From Botryotinia globosa (Eukaryota; Ascomycota; Leotiomycetes; Helotiales; Sclerotiniaceae): 64,000 nucleotides of DNA. The notes beneath the pieces were generated by a model that did no database searches, was not told the origin of the DNA, and saw only the letters and a program-made list of their open reading frames with translations. Shown piece after piece: positions 40,093-53,900 of the stretch. The position numbers were made by a program, and so were the translations under genes. Numbering within the stretch: position 1 is the stretch's first letter; the number at the start of each line of letters is the position of its first letter. Where the stretch lies: the NCBI GenBank assembly GCA_014898425.1, contig RCSZ01000002.1, positions 682,001-746,000 on the forward strand, in the 5' to 3' direction.

Positions 40093-43000
40093 TTAAATTG
40101 CTTATAGTATTATATAAAATCTTTATATTCTAAATATATAATAAGAATATAATATAATATCTTTTATAATAAATTTAATTTCAAAGAAAGTGTTATTATA
40201 TAAACTAGATTTTATTTATTATATATTTTTGATAAAATAGATTATTATTTTTATTATTAATATTGTTTCAAATAAAAATCGAGTTTTTTGATTACAGTAT
40301 AATATTAATCCTATTAATAATAGATTTTGAAATAAAATTTAAATTTTGAATAAGTTTGTAGGAATCAAAATCAATAAGTTTATTAATTATCTTATTTCTT
40401 TTAATTTTGATATACCTAAGGGATTAATAAATTTTGATATTGAAAATTTATATAGCATTTTAACAAACATAAAAGGTTTATTACAAAAAGTCTGATACAT
40501 TACTATATAAACATTAGATTATTGAAATACCATTTATACAAAATTATAAACACTATAAATTAAATAAATTTTTTTATGAAATATATCTAAAGTTTATTTA
40601 TATTTTAATCGTTTCTATATTGAAAATATAGAAAATGAAACTAACTATATTGAAGTATATAACAAATTGTTTTCCATTTTAATAAATTATATATTCATAC
40701 TCTATAAGTTTCCTTTCGTTTTTAGTTTATTCAGAATCATTTAAGAAAATTGAAACCATTATTTTTGAAACTAATGAAAACAATTTTTATTAATATCCTT
40801 TATCGAATCAATCCCATATTCTAATGAGAAATATAAAGACTTTAATATAAATTGTATAATAGTAATAAACAAATTCTCAAATATTGAATTTTATTTTAAA
40901 GATTTATTAATATTCAACCCCCCTATTTCTAATAATAAATAGAAATAATATCTAAGAAATTATAAAAAACAAAATATCTATTATCTAAATATATATAACA
41001 AAACAAAACTTGATATTATTTAGTATAATATTAATTAGAAGAATATCTAAGTTTTGAAAAAGTATTATAATAGATATAATTTTTAATATAAAAAGAATGC
41101 CTCTAATTACAAAAACAAATATTTATTTAAAAAGATTAATATATTATTTTATTCAAAAAGAAATAATAAGATTGTAACTAATATATTAAATACAAAATAA
41201 TTTTGTTTTATTATTACATTGTATCTTTATTCTATAAATAAAAAAAGGAATAATATAAATAATTATTATTTTATATAATATTAATATTAAAATCTATTAA
41301 TTATTTTTATAAAATTATAAATATAAATATAATATACAATTATTCTAATTTTAATAATTTAAAATCTTATATATCTTTTGAAAATAAAACTATAATCAAA
41401 TCAAACCTCTAATCATTTTAAAGTTAATTATACTCCTTTTTTAGCAATAATAATCAATATTATAATAAAATCCTTATTGATAATATAATAGAAAATATAA
41501 TCGTATTTCTTTTTAATTGAATATATTATTTCAAATTTTTCAAAAATAAAGGTAATTTTATTATTATTACCTTATTCTAAACTCTTTTCTATATTATTTG
41601 TTAAAATAATAATATTAAAATCCAAGGATTTGAAAGTTTAATAAAAATATAGATTATTGATATATTTAAAATAAAGTTTAATATTTTATAAAATGAGTGT
41701 TGCTAGATATAATATATATAATATTAAAAAAAGAAAGAAACGCTAAAACATTCTATATTTTATATTATAATTAGATATAATCGAATTCTCTAATCTTATT
41801 CAAACTCACTGATTAATAAGAAAAGAATCTATAAGATTCAAAAAGGCTGAAAGCTAATCTTATTTAATTATTTTTTTTAATAATAATTATTTAAAAAGAG
41901 TATTAAAAGTCCTCTAGATATTTATAATAATTATAATAGTTTTTAATCCTTGAAAGAAAATAGTCTTTATATTATAAATGAAATAAACAATTAGATTCAT
42001 AATAGTTTTTTTAAATAAAGCTTTTTTTATATTATAAATCGAGAATCTTATTGATTAATATTTTTCATATTAATTAATAAATCATAATTCTTTTCAAACC
42101 TTTTGAAATATAAAAAATGAAAATAATTGATCTTCAAAAGTAAATAGAAAATCTATTTTTCTTATCAAACTTAAATAATATAACAATCTTAATAAACTTT
42201 TAGATATATAAAAAGAAATTAAATATTATATAACAATTATATAAATTATAAATACAATATTCAATTATTAATCCATAAATTTTGAATATATATATTATAA
42301 TATAATTTGTTTTAATACAATATTGAAAACTTTAATCATATTATATTCTATTTCTTTTATTAATGCAAACAAAAACCACCTTAGAATATCTTATCTATTT
42401 CAATTTTCAAATAGATCTCATTGAAAATTATTTATAATAATAAAATAAATAAGAATCTTTTATATAAAATCTTAGTTTTCTTTATAATATTTTTAATAAA
42501 GATATTATCGATATATAAAGATAATAATCTCAGATTAATTCCTAATTTATATCAATTAATGATTTTATAAAGTTTTTTATTGTTTTTAATTCCATTTATA
42601 GTATTTTTCTAATAATTATATTTCATTTGATATATTATAATATAAAAAACCCGAATTATTAATAGAATTTCCTTCTCGAAGATATATTTACAAAAATAAT
42701 TCCAATAGATCTTTTTATATTCAAAAATCCATTATAATACTACTTTCTTCTTTTTTTTTATAAAATTTATTAATTATATATATAATAGAATTTATTATTA
42801 TTATAAAATTGATAATATATATCTTAATTGCTTTTTTATTAATTAAAAAGAATCGAATTGATGAAATAGATTTTATCAATTTAAATTAAAATAAAAAGTT
42901 TATTTAATTCTAATTCCAGGATTTTGTAATAATATTATTTCAAAAGGATAATATTTTATTCTAAAATAATAAAAATTTAGATTTTGTAATTTGAATTATT

Positions 43001-43227
43001 ATATTTACTTTTTCTAATAACAATATTGATAAAAAGAATATTTAAAAAAGTAAAATTAAGAATATATTTTATTCAATAGATAAGATTATTAGGGATATCT
43101 ATAAAATCTATATTATTATTATTAAATCAATATATAAATATCGAGTTTTGATATTTTAATTATATTTTTAATTTAAAGATATAATATTAAGTATTGAAAT
43201 CACTTTTAATTAGATAATATATTAATT

Positions 43228-44090
43228 GGAGGTTTACCTCCTTAATATTCTTGTTATTTGCGAGGTATTAGTATTGTATATATATGAAAAATGAGAAATT
43301 CTTGTTCAATGAGATTCGATTCAAGCGATTTGATTGGTTTGATTTTCTTGGTATTGTAGTTATAGTATAGAAATATAGATTCTTAGAGGTTTTTAATAAA
43401 ATTATTTAAATCAGTTGAATAAAAAGAAAACAAAAGCAGTAATTATATAGAAGAAGTTAAGGGTTTTAAAATGATATAATTTTTATATTGTTAGTTTTAA
43501 AATTGAGGTTTTTATAAAGGATTGAAATTGAAATAATATAAATTTTGTGATATAAAATTTTAGGTTTTTTTAATGAAATTATTTAAATTAGTTTATTTAA
43601 ATTAATATGAATTGAATAAAAAAAAGAAAAGTGGTAATTATATATAAGAAGGTAAAGGCTTTCAAATGATATATTTTTTATATTGTTAGTTTCAAAACTA
43701 AGGGTTTTTCAAAGGATTGAAGTTTAATTAGTTTAGATATAGTTGAAGCTTATATAATCAATTAGAAGAGGGTTATATTGAATATAGTGAATCTAAAATT
43801 AATAAAAATCATTTTAATATTATAGCTTTTATAATTCAGTAATATAATTAATGATTTGAAATGAAGTGATCTATTAAAAAGTAAGTAAAAATAAAAAATG
43901 TAAATAAAAATGAAAAAGTAAATAAAAATAAAAAAGTAAATAAAAATGAAAAAAAGTAATATAATGAGATAAATTGACTTCGTCTGTAAGCTTAGAATAA
44001 AATTTCTTTTTTAAATTTTTATAATAATAAATATAATTATATAATACTTTCTCAAAAAGCAAGGGGTCCGGGGGCTCGCAGGCCCCTGGT
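43228..44090 (-). mobile_element. Hairpin-ended short element S2 in LINE E
   Basis: The second copy of the family at 8688-9365. The ends read GGAGGTTTACCTCC (43228) and GGGGTCCGGG...GGCCCC (about 44063-44086). It is flanked by imperfect copies of LINE sequence TTAGATA..ATATA.AAT, about 18 bp, so LINE E is interrupted with a long target duplication. It is 0.18 kb longer than S1 because of an internal tandem duplication (about 43384-43560 and 43563-43735). Around 43885-43965 there are repeated AAATAAAAATGAAAAAGT units. A frame at 43874-44062 lies inside these low-complexity runs and is not called a gene. Confidence 0.7.
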
Positions 44091-44218
44091 AAAATAAGAT
44101 AGAAGATATAATTTTTTTTTCTATATCCAATTAGTAATATAAATTGAAAATAGTATTTTTGTTTATATTAATTTAAAATAAATCTTTATTATAAATAAAT
44201 TAGTTTAATTATATATAT

Positions 44219-44345
44219 AAGTCTATACTTTTATATATATATATATATTATAAGTCTATACATTTATATATATATATTATAAGTCTATACATTTATATAT
44301 ATATATTTTAAGTCTATACATTTATATATATATATATATATTATA
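44219..44345 (+). repeat. Minisatellite, four units of about 30 bp
   Basis: The unit AAGTCTATACATTTATATAT plus a variable TA run is repeated four times. It lies in LINE E and is absent at the matching place in copies C, D and F, so it expanded after insertion. Confidence 0.8.
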
Positions 44346-46033
44346 ACCTAAAATCAATTAAATTTCTAAAAATTTATAAGAATTCAAAATTCTCTTAAAA
44401 TATAATAATCATAATCTAAATAATTTTATATTTATATATTCATAAATATTTATAATTTCTAAATATATATAATATTGATTCATTAAAAATCAGAAATTAT
44501 AAAAATTATTATATATATAGAAATACTTCTATCAATATTAATCTAACAGATTTAAAAACTATATTATTTAAATAATCAAATATAAATTTTATTACAAAGT
44601 TTAGAATATTATATTAATATTAACAAAAGTTTTTTTTTGTTTTCAAAATATTTAGTTTATTAAAACTAAATAATAAAAGAATTCTATCCTTCTTTTTTCT
44701 AAAAATCTTTAATAATAGAAAAATAAGTATCTAAATTACAACTAAAAAAGCTTTAGATTATTCCTAAATTAAAATTTAATTAAATATAAAAAGAGCTTTT
44801 ATTTATTTATATATAATAATAACCACATTATATTTGTATTTAAAAGCAAATATCATAATTACAAAAATATTAGATATTTCGATTCATAAAAATTCGATAA
44901 CTAAACTAATTATTTTATATCAAATCTCCTTTATCTTTCAAATAGCTTTGAATTTATTCTTAATAGAAAAATAGATATAATTATTTCATTATTATAAAGC
45001 AGCAAGATATCTATTATAACTAGCCTTAAACAATTCATAATAATTAGTATACTCAATAAATACAATATAATTAATATCAATAGAGTCTATATATTTTTCT
45101 ATTTTATTATTATAATAAATATAGAAGAAGATTTACTTATATTATACTAAAATACAATATCCTTAATAATCAAAATTATACTAAAAAACAATATATTTCT
45201 TTTTCATAAATCAAAAAAGACTATTGATATTTTAAAAAATATAAAAAAACAAATTATCTCAATATATAAAATAACCTAAATAATTCGATTAATATACTTA
45301 TTAACTTTATAACCAAAGGATTTAATATAAACTAAAAGCTTTTTAATTTGAATATATATTTTATTAATAATAAAAGTTTATTTATTATTATTATTTTATT
45401 ATTTAAATTTAAAAATAAACTAGGGATTTTTGTAATAATATAGTTATATAAGATTTTGAAGATAATTAAAGATACAATATGTAATATTTATAAGTTTATT
45501 TATTAATTATATTTATTGAAAAGCAAATTGCAAATATTATTATTTATTGAAATAAAAATCTAGTTTATAATTATAAATATTATATTCAAAATATCAATTA
45601 GAAAGAAGTTTTTGATAATTTCTATAAGTTTTTATTGTAAAAAAAAGATAAAAGATTAAATAAATAAAATAGAAGGTTTGTATTTTATAAACAGTTCTTG
45701 ATTTTAATATTAAATATAAATTGAAATGTTACTTTTGCTTAATATAAAACTATAAAAAATACTTTTAAATGATATGATTCAGGGTTTATTAAATATTATA
45801 TTATTTTTGAAATCACTAATAGATACAATATAAACAAAAAATTAAATATAAATATTGAGAAATACAAAAAAGGTAATAATATCTACAAAAACTATAATAA
45901 TCATAAAATTAATAATTAAGTTTATAAATTCCTTTACAAATCCTATATTAAAAATATTTATATAAAATATTACAAAAGAATCAAATAAATTATAAAATTA
46001 TAAAATTTATAACAATTATACATTTATTTTTAA

Positions 46034-46087
46034 TATTGAATTCGAAAATATTGAATTCGAAAATATTGAATTCGAAAATATTGAATT
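46034..46087 (+). repeat. Minisatellite, 15-bp unit, about 3.5 copies
   Basis: ATTGAATTCGAAAAT is repeated in tandem near the 5' end of LINE E, a local expansion private to this copy. Confidence 0.8.
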
Positions 46088-46457
46088 ACTTTTTAATAGC
46101 ATTCAATATACTTAAAATAATATTAGAATTGTTTTAATTGTAACAATTAATATCAAAGAATAATAATAAATAAATATTTATTTTATTCTTATATTTCTTA
46201 TCTATATATTTGATATTAATATTAATTAAAAATTATGAAACTTCTGAATATATAAATCTAGAGTTTTATAATTGAAATGAATACTCTGAAATCTTAAATC
46301 TATTATTTAATAATATCGCTATTAAAATAACTATCGGATTGAATAAAAGGCTTTAGAGGAATATAAAGAGTATTTCTATAAATTTAAAAATTGAAATTCC
46401 GAAGACACCTCAATTTTTGATTATTGTGCTTATATCATTAAAGTAGTTGCTTAGGTA

Positions 46458-47282
46458 CCTTAATAGCACAAACAGAAATATGAAACAATGGAAATACAAT
46501 AATAATTATAATCATTCATAATACTATTAAAAAAAATTCTATAATATTCGAAATTCTAAAGAATAATTTCTAAACAATACTTATACTGATTAAATAATAT
46601 TTCTATAATATTCGAATTTCTAAATAATACTCAAGCCTTTATATAATACTAATACTATATTCAATTAAAGATTTAAAAAAAGATTTAATAAAATAACATT
46701 AAAATTGATATTTCAATTATTATTTAATATAATATAATTATTATATTATAAATTTTATAAAGGTAGTATAAGACCTAAAAAATTCAATTTTATATAATAA
46801 CAATTTCAGATCTCTATAATTCGACATATAATATTATTTCAACGATTAATATATATATATATTCAATCCTTTGAATATCATAAATTATTCATTTATAAGA
46901 TTTTATTCATATAATAATCTCAAATTTATAAAATTTATTACATTTTAAATAAAGCTGTAATATAATATATAATAATATAATATAGAAATTAACTACTAAT
47001 TGATTTTTTATAATTTTATAATTTATAACTTTAATATTTATGAGGGCTAATTATAGAATTTAGAAAGGCTAATTATAAAACTTATAAAAACTAATTATTA
47101 AACTTATAGAAATTAACTATAAAAATCAATTAATTGTATTTTAATAATACTTTCATTGTACTAGAAATATATATACTATACTCAATCAAAAATACAACTC
47201 AAACACCATATCCCAATTGAATATTATAAAATATAAAATACTATGGGGATACCGTACAGAGTTCCCACTTGTACCATTAAGA
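46458..47282 (+). mobile_element. TIR element M5 (TA target duplication), 0.83 kb
   Basis: The left end is CCTTAATAGCACAAACAGAA and the right end is TTCCCACTTGTACCATTAAGA. TA is at 46456-46457 and 47283-47284. Same orientation as M2 and M3. Its right end is less mutated than most. It lies only about 12 bases from the end of M4. Confidence 0.77.
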
Positions 47283-47284
47283 TA

Positions 47285-50094
47285 AGCATCAATACAACAA
47301 ATCTTAAATCAATAGTATTTTAATACTTTCTATTTCAAATCAATTAAAAATTATTATTTTTATTTTTATATTATTTTATTATTCTTGTAATAATAATAGT
47401 TAATAATGCTGAGTGTATTTTAAATTATTCTTCTAGATTTAGAAATTTATTTACAGATTTTTAAGATTCCTAAATACTAATAAACCTAGATAGCTTTAAG
47501 AAGCGAAAAATGAATAAAATAAATAATCTTATTTCTTTATATTTTATATTTGATAGAGAACTTTTTATTATTAACTATTCTAAACTATTAATAAATAAAA
47601 ATGAAAGAAAACGTAAAATTAAAAAAATATACTTAATACAATATTAATACTGATATAACTTATTAATAATTTTATTATATTTTGTTCCAAGAAATTCCAA
47701 AATATAAGATAATATATGCTTTATTTTAAAAGATATTAAGTATTATTTTCAATTATATCATTCTATATTAAAATTAAAGGTATCATATATTTATTAATTA
47801 GACTTTGTAATCTTATTTTTATAATTTTATTAAAAAATGCTAAATTAATATTTTTTTTAAATATCCTGAAATCAATTAATTCTTACAATTCTTTTTTTTA
47901 AATCAACAAAATCATTAAAATTGAAGAAATTTAATAGTTATATCAAATAGTGTTCTATTATAAGGTTTTATAGTAAATACAGTAACCGTGTACAGCCGTT
48001 TGCTGAAACGCGAAAAACACATCTTTTTAGTTTATTCAATTTTATAACAACTAATTGATTTATTAAATTATATTATTACAATATAATCCCTTAAATCAGA
48101 ACGATTATAATAATATATCTTATATTTATCTTAATATATATATATATAGAAAAATAATAGAAAAAATAGAAATAGATGTATAGCTTATTATTATTATAAA
48201 GGAACTTGGGATTTTTTCAACAATTCTTTTTTATATTATCAAAATAAATGTAATATATAATAAAGATATTATTTTATTTAAAGTTTTTAAAAAAAGATTA
48301 TATATAAATCAAAATAAATTAATATTATTATAATATATAAGGTTATAATTTAAATTGATATATTAAAAGATTGTAGGTTTAAATATAAAAAGGATATCAT
48401 TAAAAGGATTTTCAAGAAGTATAGAATAGTTAATTAGAGAGTTAGAAAGAGGTTTGAATTTATAGAAGAATATATTATTAAAAAGCTAATTTAGTATTTA
48501 GCTTATTAAAAGTAAATAATAAAGGAATAGGGTTTAATATTTTGATTAAATGAATATTTTGTAGAAAATTTTTTGAAAAAGCTAGAAATAAATATTTTAT
48601 TCCCTAAATTAGAAATGGGAGTAGAAAATAATCCAAATTTATAATATATATAAGAATATAAAGATTATAATATAGAAAGGTTTTTATAATATTGAAAGAA
48701 ACAAGCTTTATATTATAAATAAATATTTTGAGAATAAGAATTTTGGGTATAATATCAATTCTTATTTTGAAATTCTTAATAGGGAATTAGCTTTTATTTA
48801 GGAAGCATTGAATAAGAGGTATCAATTTATATAGGATAATATTTTTATATATTGAATTAATAAGATATTAAAATAGTTCAAAGTTAAAAATATCTTTTTA
48901 ATCGATTTTTAATCTTTTTATAATTCTGATGTCAATTCTATTGAATATATTTGATCGTATCTAAAAATTTATGTTTTTAAAATGTTTTTAGATATTGTAA
49001 TAAATAAAAACAAAACAGAATATACTAGATAAAGATTTGAGAATACTTTGCAAACAATTTAAAATACACTAAATGATAATTTATCTATAAAATTTGAAGC
49101 TAAAAAAAAGCTTATATTACAACAAATAATTAGTATATTAAATATTAAGAAATTAGACTATAAAATTATTATATATATATATATATATCAAAAGATTATT
49201 AAAAATTTTATTAAAATATACAATTTATTATTCTTCAAAAAGAGTTTAATATTATTTAGAAATATAAAATAATCATTTTCAAGTTTATTCATTAAATATT
49301 AATTATTTTTAAGATTATTGTTTTAATTAAAAAATTTCATATGATATATTGTTTTAATTAATAATTATATAATATATATATCTTTTTAAAGGCATTCAAT
49401 CTAATAATAGCCTATTATATTATCGAATCACATGATCATTGCTTAGAAGGAGCTTTTAGTTTGGTATAGCTTTAAAGAAATAAAGAATAAATTGATTAAA
49501 TTTTTAAGAAAAGCTTTATTTATCAAGAATAACTAAATTAGGAAATAATTGATAAAAAGATCAATAAAAATAGAAAAACTAAATTAATAGAAAAAAGTAT
49601 AAAATAAGACCTTTTGCCCTTTAATATAGAATAAGAAAAGTGAATAATTCAATACAGATTTTTTAAAAAATCACGTGTTACGTTGCTTAATAATCCAATT
49701 TAGTTGTTAACAAGAGTCAGCTTCTATGTCTTATTATTAGCCAATGACCTACGATAAAATTAATATAAATAGTCAACAATACTTTGGTTTTCTTTTTTAT
49801 TAAATGATAATACAATAAAACAATTTTATAATATAAATAAAATAATAAGATATTAATTTTCTTAATTTCCAATATAAATAATTCCCTTATATTCAATATT
49901 TTTATTTACAGTGTCTTTAAATACCCCAAAAAATCTAGAGTTATATTATCCAATTTAACTTATTTTAATTTATAAAAAGATAAAATAGGATTATTAAATA
50001 TTTTAAATGATGTTTTTAAAAATAAAGATATTATTAATAAATTTATTATTAACTTAATATTCTTTATTTCTATATTATAAAACATTATAGAAGA
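47285..50094. other. Spacer with mixed-composition patches and a decayed open frame
   Basis: 2.8 kb with no match to the other repeats in the window. Less AT-rich patches stand at 47983-48022 (CAGTAACCGTGTACAGCCG and following) and 49672-49765, on either side of a decayed forward frame described separately. The patches are not clear inverted repeats of each other. I see no RNA gene. Confidence 0.45.
48400..49700 (+). pseudogene. RIP-decayed open frame, product not recognised
   Basis: The forward strand carries a long coherent reading. Between about 48700 and 49180 the frame is interrupted only by TAG, TAA or TGA codons of the type made from CAG, CAA, CGA or TGG by C-to-T or G-to-A change; between them run charged, ordinary-looking peptides such as NSDVNSIEYI and QQIISILNIKKL. 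Similar stretches lie at 48400-48690 and 49390-49680 (for example AYYIIESHDHCLEG), with apparent frame changes near 48.7 and 49.3 kb. I recognise no family. It could be a transposase, another mobile-element protein or a captured host gene. Confidence 0.4.
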
Positions 50095-50656
50095 TATTTT
50101 AATGACATAAATAGAAATTCTGTATAGTACACCCACAATACTTTATACTATATAATACCAATCAGGATACAGTGTCTGAGCTATACTCCTAATTGGGTGC
50201 GATACACACACCCCTGGTACAATGAAAGTACTATCAAAGTACAACTAATTAATTTCTGTGGGCCCTATAGCTAGTACTTGTAGCTAGCTTCTTTAGCGCT
50301 TATAGCTAGTTTTTATAAGCCCTATAGCTAGCTCTTATAAGGTCTATATTATAAGCCAAAAAAAAGAAAAAAAGAAAAATTATAGAATTAAAATCTGAAA
50401 TGATTATTTATTTTTTAAAAAAAAATTTAGCAAAGAAAAAGAGCCTTAATTAAAGAGAAAATTATATTTAAAATTTATAACAAAATTTAATTATTAATTA
50501 AGTTTTATATTATATTATTATATATTATATTAGAGCTTTATTCGAAATATAATAAATTTTATAAATTTAAAACTATTATATAAATAGAATCTTATAATAA
50601 ATGATTTATAATATCCGAAAAATTTAAAATATATATATTAATTCCTGAAATAATAT

Positions 50657-50801
50657 TGTCACGGATCGCACCCAATCGCAATTGCGATCGCCCACGTGCG
50701 CGCCTGCGCTCTACAAGCGCTTTGCTCTCGTTCCTATAGTTGTAGATTCTAAGTATAATTTGTACCCTGCTCCCGCAGTTCTTCTAAGGCAAAGTGGCAC
50801 A
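50657..50801. mobile_element. Solo LTR, 145 bp, GC-rich island
   Basis: It begins TGTCACGGATCGCACC and ends AAAGTGGCACA, so it has canonical TG...CA ends, and a perfect 5-bp target duplication AATAT (50652-50656 and 50802-50806). By my count about half of its bases are G or C, in a region that is otherwise overwhelmingly A+T. It keeps CpG and CpA sites, so RIP has spared it. Orientation is uncertain. It is not related to the 240-bp LTR of the Gypsy element. Confidence 0.8.
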
Positions 50802-50994
50802 AATATCATATATTGAATTATAGAGATCTGAAACTACTATTATATAAAATATAGTTTCTTTTTAATTTTTTATATTAAAATTGTAAAATTCATAATATAA
50901 TAATATTATTATCATATTATGCGATAATTGAAATCTAAATTTTATTATTATTTTATTAAAAACCTTTCTTATTAAGTTTCTGACTAGATATAAT

Positions 50995-53900
50995 TAGATC
51001 GATACAACATTCCAAAATCGAAATATCTTCGTATTTCCAACTTTATTATATAGGATTAATTCTCTATATTCTTTATAAACTCTTTCATTTAATCTAATAA
51101 TTATTTTTATAATAATATTACTAAATAATAGATTTATAATATTAAATTGTTTTTTATAATTATTAAACTTTAAATTTATATATTTATTAGATTTATAATT
51201 TCTATTCAATTTTAATCAATTTTATATAATTAAGAGAAAAAGAAATAGAATAAATATTCAAATACCTCCCTTTTTTAAAATTAATCGTTACAATCAAAAT
51301 ATTATTTCGAATATATTAAATGTTATCAAAAAGTAGTTTGATATTTTTGAATGTAATACAAAAAGCAAATGTATAATTATTACAAATCTTATAATATTAT
51401 TTAATATCTTTGTAATATTCTATATAAATATATTTAATATAATTTTTATAAAAAAACTTATTAACTTTATAATTAATTTTATAATTACTATTGTTTTTAT
51501 TGATATTATTATTCTCTTTATATTTCTTAATATTTGTATTCAATTTTTTATTTATATTATATTTATTATTAGCCTTAAAATCTTTATAAAAGTAATTAAA
51601 TCTAATAATATAAATGATATTAGAAATAATATATCCTTCAAATCTAGAAATATATAATCTAAGAAAACCTTTTATAGTTTTATATCAAAAAGAAATTCTA
51701 TTTCGAATTACATCTAATATTAGAATTGGAAATTACTTACTAAATATAAACTCCCAATTCTATTCAATCAACTCTCTATCTTCACTTTTCAATAATATCT
51801 TATAGAAATTATTGAAAATCTTTTTTTAACTAATATCCTAATAATCTCATTTATAATTATAAATTGAATTATTACCTTTATAACTAATAATATTTGTGAT
51901 TTGTTTTATAACAAATACAATCAATAAAAGATATTACAAATATTAAATACTATATTCCTAATCATTCTAAAAATCTAATATAACTATATAATTACAGAAA
52001 TCCCTATTTTTTTTATAAATCTAAATAATAAAATAATTATAATAAACAAAATCTTTATTTTTAATAAAGCTTTTATATAAATAAAAAAGTATTTAATTAT
52101 TATCAAATCCTTTAATTATAGAATTAATGAATATTCTAATAAAATTATTTGAATTATTTTATTTATTAAAACAATTTATTCTTTCATTCTTTTTAATATT
52201 AATAATCTTTTTAAATTAATTTGAAAGAAATATATTATAATCTAATACAATCCAGATTATCAAGAATATTACTTTTTCTTTAAATACAATTGATTCTTTT
52301 TTTATATTTATTATAACTATTGAATAAATATATATAAAGAATTAACAAATACTAATTGTATAATATTATTCAAATATATCAATTATTATAATTTATTTGA
52401 AATTAAATATAATAAATACTTTATTGCTTTTCAATATAAAAACAATATTACAATACTTCCTATTAAAAACAAATTTAAAACTATTTAAAAAGTAGAGAAG
52501 ATTTAGTATAAAATAGTTAATATATTTATTGAAATCCCTAAAATAAAGATACTCAATGCTTTTATAATTGTAGTTATAAAACCTATTAACAAATATAAGC
52601 ATAATATTATTATTACTCAATATAAATAGATTAAATTTATTCCTATTATTAATTAACCTTAATTTGGGATTAAATATAAGCTTTTATAATTATAATTCAA
52701 ATATAAGCTTTTATAATTATAATTCAAATATCTATTCTCTTTCAAATAAAAATCCTTAAATTATATTTGAAAATAAATAAAAAAAAGAATAAAAATACTT
52801 TTTGTTATATATAAAACTTTGATAAACTTAATATATTTAATTTAGAAAAAACATTTTATTAATATCAATATAATATAATAAGTTTTACAATGGAATTTGT
52901 AATTGATAAATTCGATAATATAATTTTCAGATTTGTTGAGCTAATATCAATAAAAGCATTTCTATATATATAACAATTCTTATAATCTCTGATATCCAAT
53001 GAATCGATATTATATATATTCAAAAATTTTGAATAATTATTAATATATAAATTCAAAATCATTTAAACTATAATTACTATATTCTAACAAACTCTTAGGA
53101 TCTTGAAAATTTTAAAAAGTTAGATTGCTTTTAGATTATAATATATATATATAAAAGCATTAGTTTATATATATAATAATATTATTCTATATATAATAAA
53201 AATCTTCTTTAAATTGATATGAATAGAAATATTATATTTAATTTATATTATTAATTAAATAATAACAAACAATTAATTATATATTCTATTTAATTCTATT
53301 ATCTCAATATTTGGTAGGAGGTGATTTTAATATTCAATATTATATATTCGAATTAAAAATATAATCTAAATATAAGGGTTTAAATTTAGTATGCTAATTT
53401 AGTAATAATGATATAGATTTTATTAATATCTCTAATAAATCTATATACAAAACTAATTATATTATTAATCTCATTTTTTCAAATATTTTCTTTACCAAAA
53501 TTATTATCAAAGAAAATATATATATTAACTTAAATTATAAAATATAAATCATTATTATTTTAAAATAGAATATAACCTTATTAAAATAATATTATTATAA
53601 AATTCTAAAAATAAAGTTAGGAAAACTTTTTGATTTAATATATATTAATATAACCCGCTTTTCTAATTCTTTTTTTTTATAAATAAAATTATAATTGAAA
53701 TATATATAATAGACTTTATAATAATAATAAATATTATTATTTATATAATTAATAACTCTAATAAAGAAAATAATAAAGTTATATTATAATGAATTCTCAA
53801 ATATAAAAAGATATATTGGAATTATTTCTATAAATATAATATTTCAAGTAAGAATATTTTCTAAATAATTTGAATTTTTTATAAAGTAATTCAATAAATA

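Larger units (their letters stand above)
38108..46429 (-). mobile_element. LINE copy E, full length, with two nested insertions
   Basis: The (TAC)n tail (read as TAG repeats) starts at 38108 and the 5' end is at about 46429. Target duplication TTATATTATTGAAA (38094-38107) against TTATATCATTAAAG (46430-46443) differs by three transitions. Removing element N2 with its duplication (about 1.33 kb) and S2 with its duplication (about 0.88 kb) leaves about 6.1 kb. The RT box is the complement of 41653-41670 and reads YINN instead of YADD. Confidence 0.85.
37511..46443 (-). mobile_element. TIR element M4, split by LINE E within its terminal repeat
   Basis: The left end CCTTAATGGCATGAGTGGGA (37511) and the right end, completed beyond LINE E at 46443, are inverted repeats. 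TA flanks at 37509-37510 and 46444-46445. Without LINE E the element is only about 0.6 kb, so it is internally deleted compared with M2. LINE E's target duplication is the last 14 bases of this TIR. Confidence 0.7.

Noticed and set aside
44219..44345. CRISPR-like array (also 61385-61472)
   Set aside because: The units are contiguous with no unique spacers, there are no associated genes, and they sit within dead retrotransposons of a eukaryote.
47983..49765. The two less AT-rich patches as inverted ends of a Tc1/mariner element
   Set aside because: The left patch starts with TACAGTA, but no matching ACTGTA end was found to the right, and the two patches do not pair.
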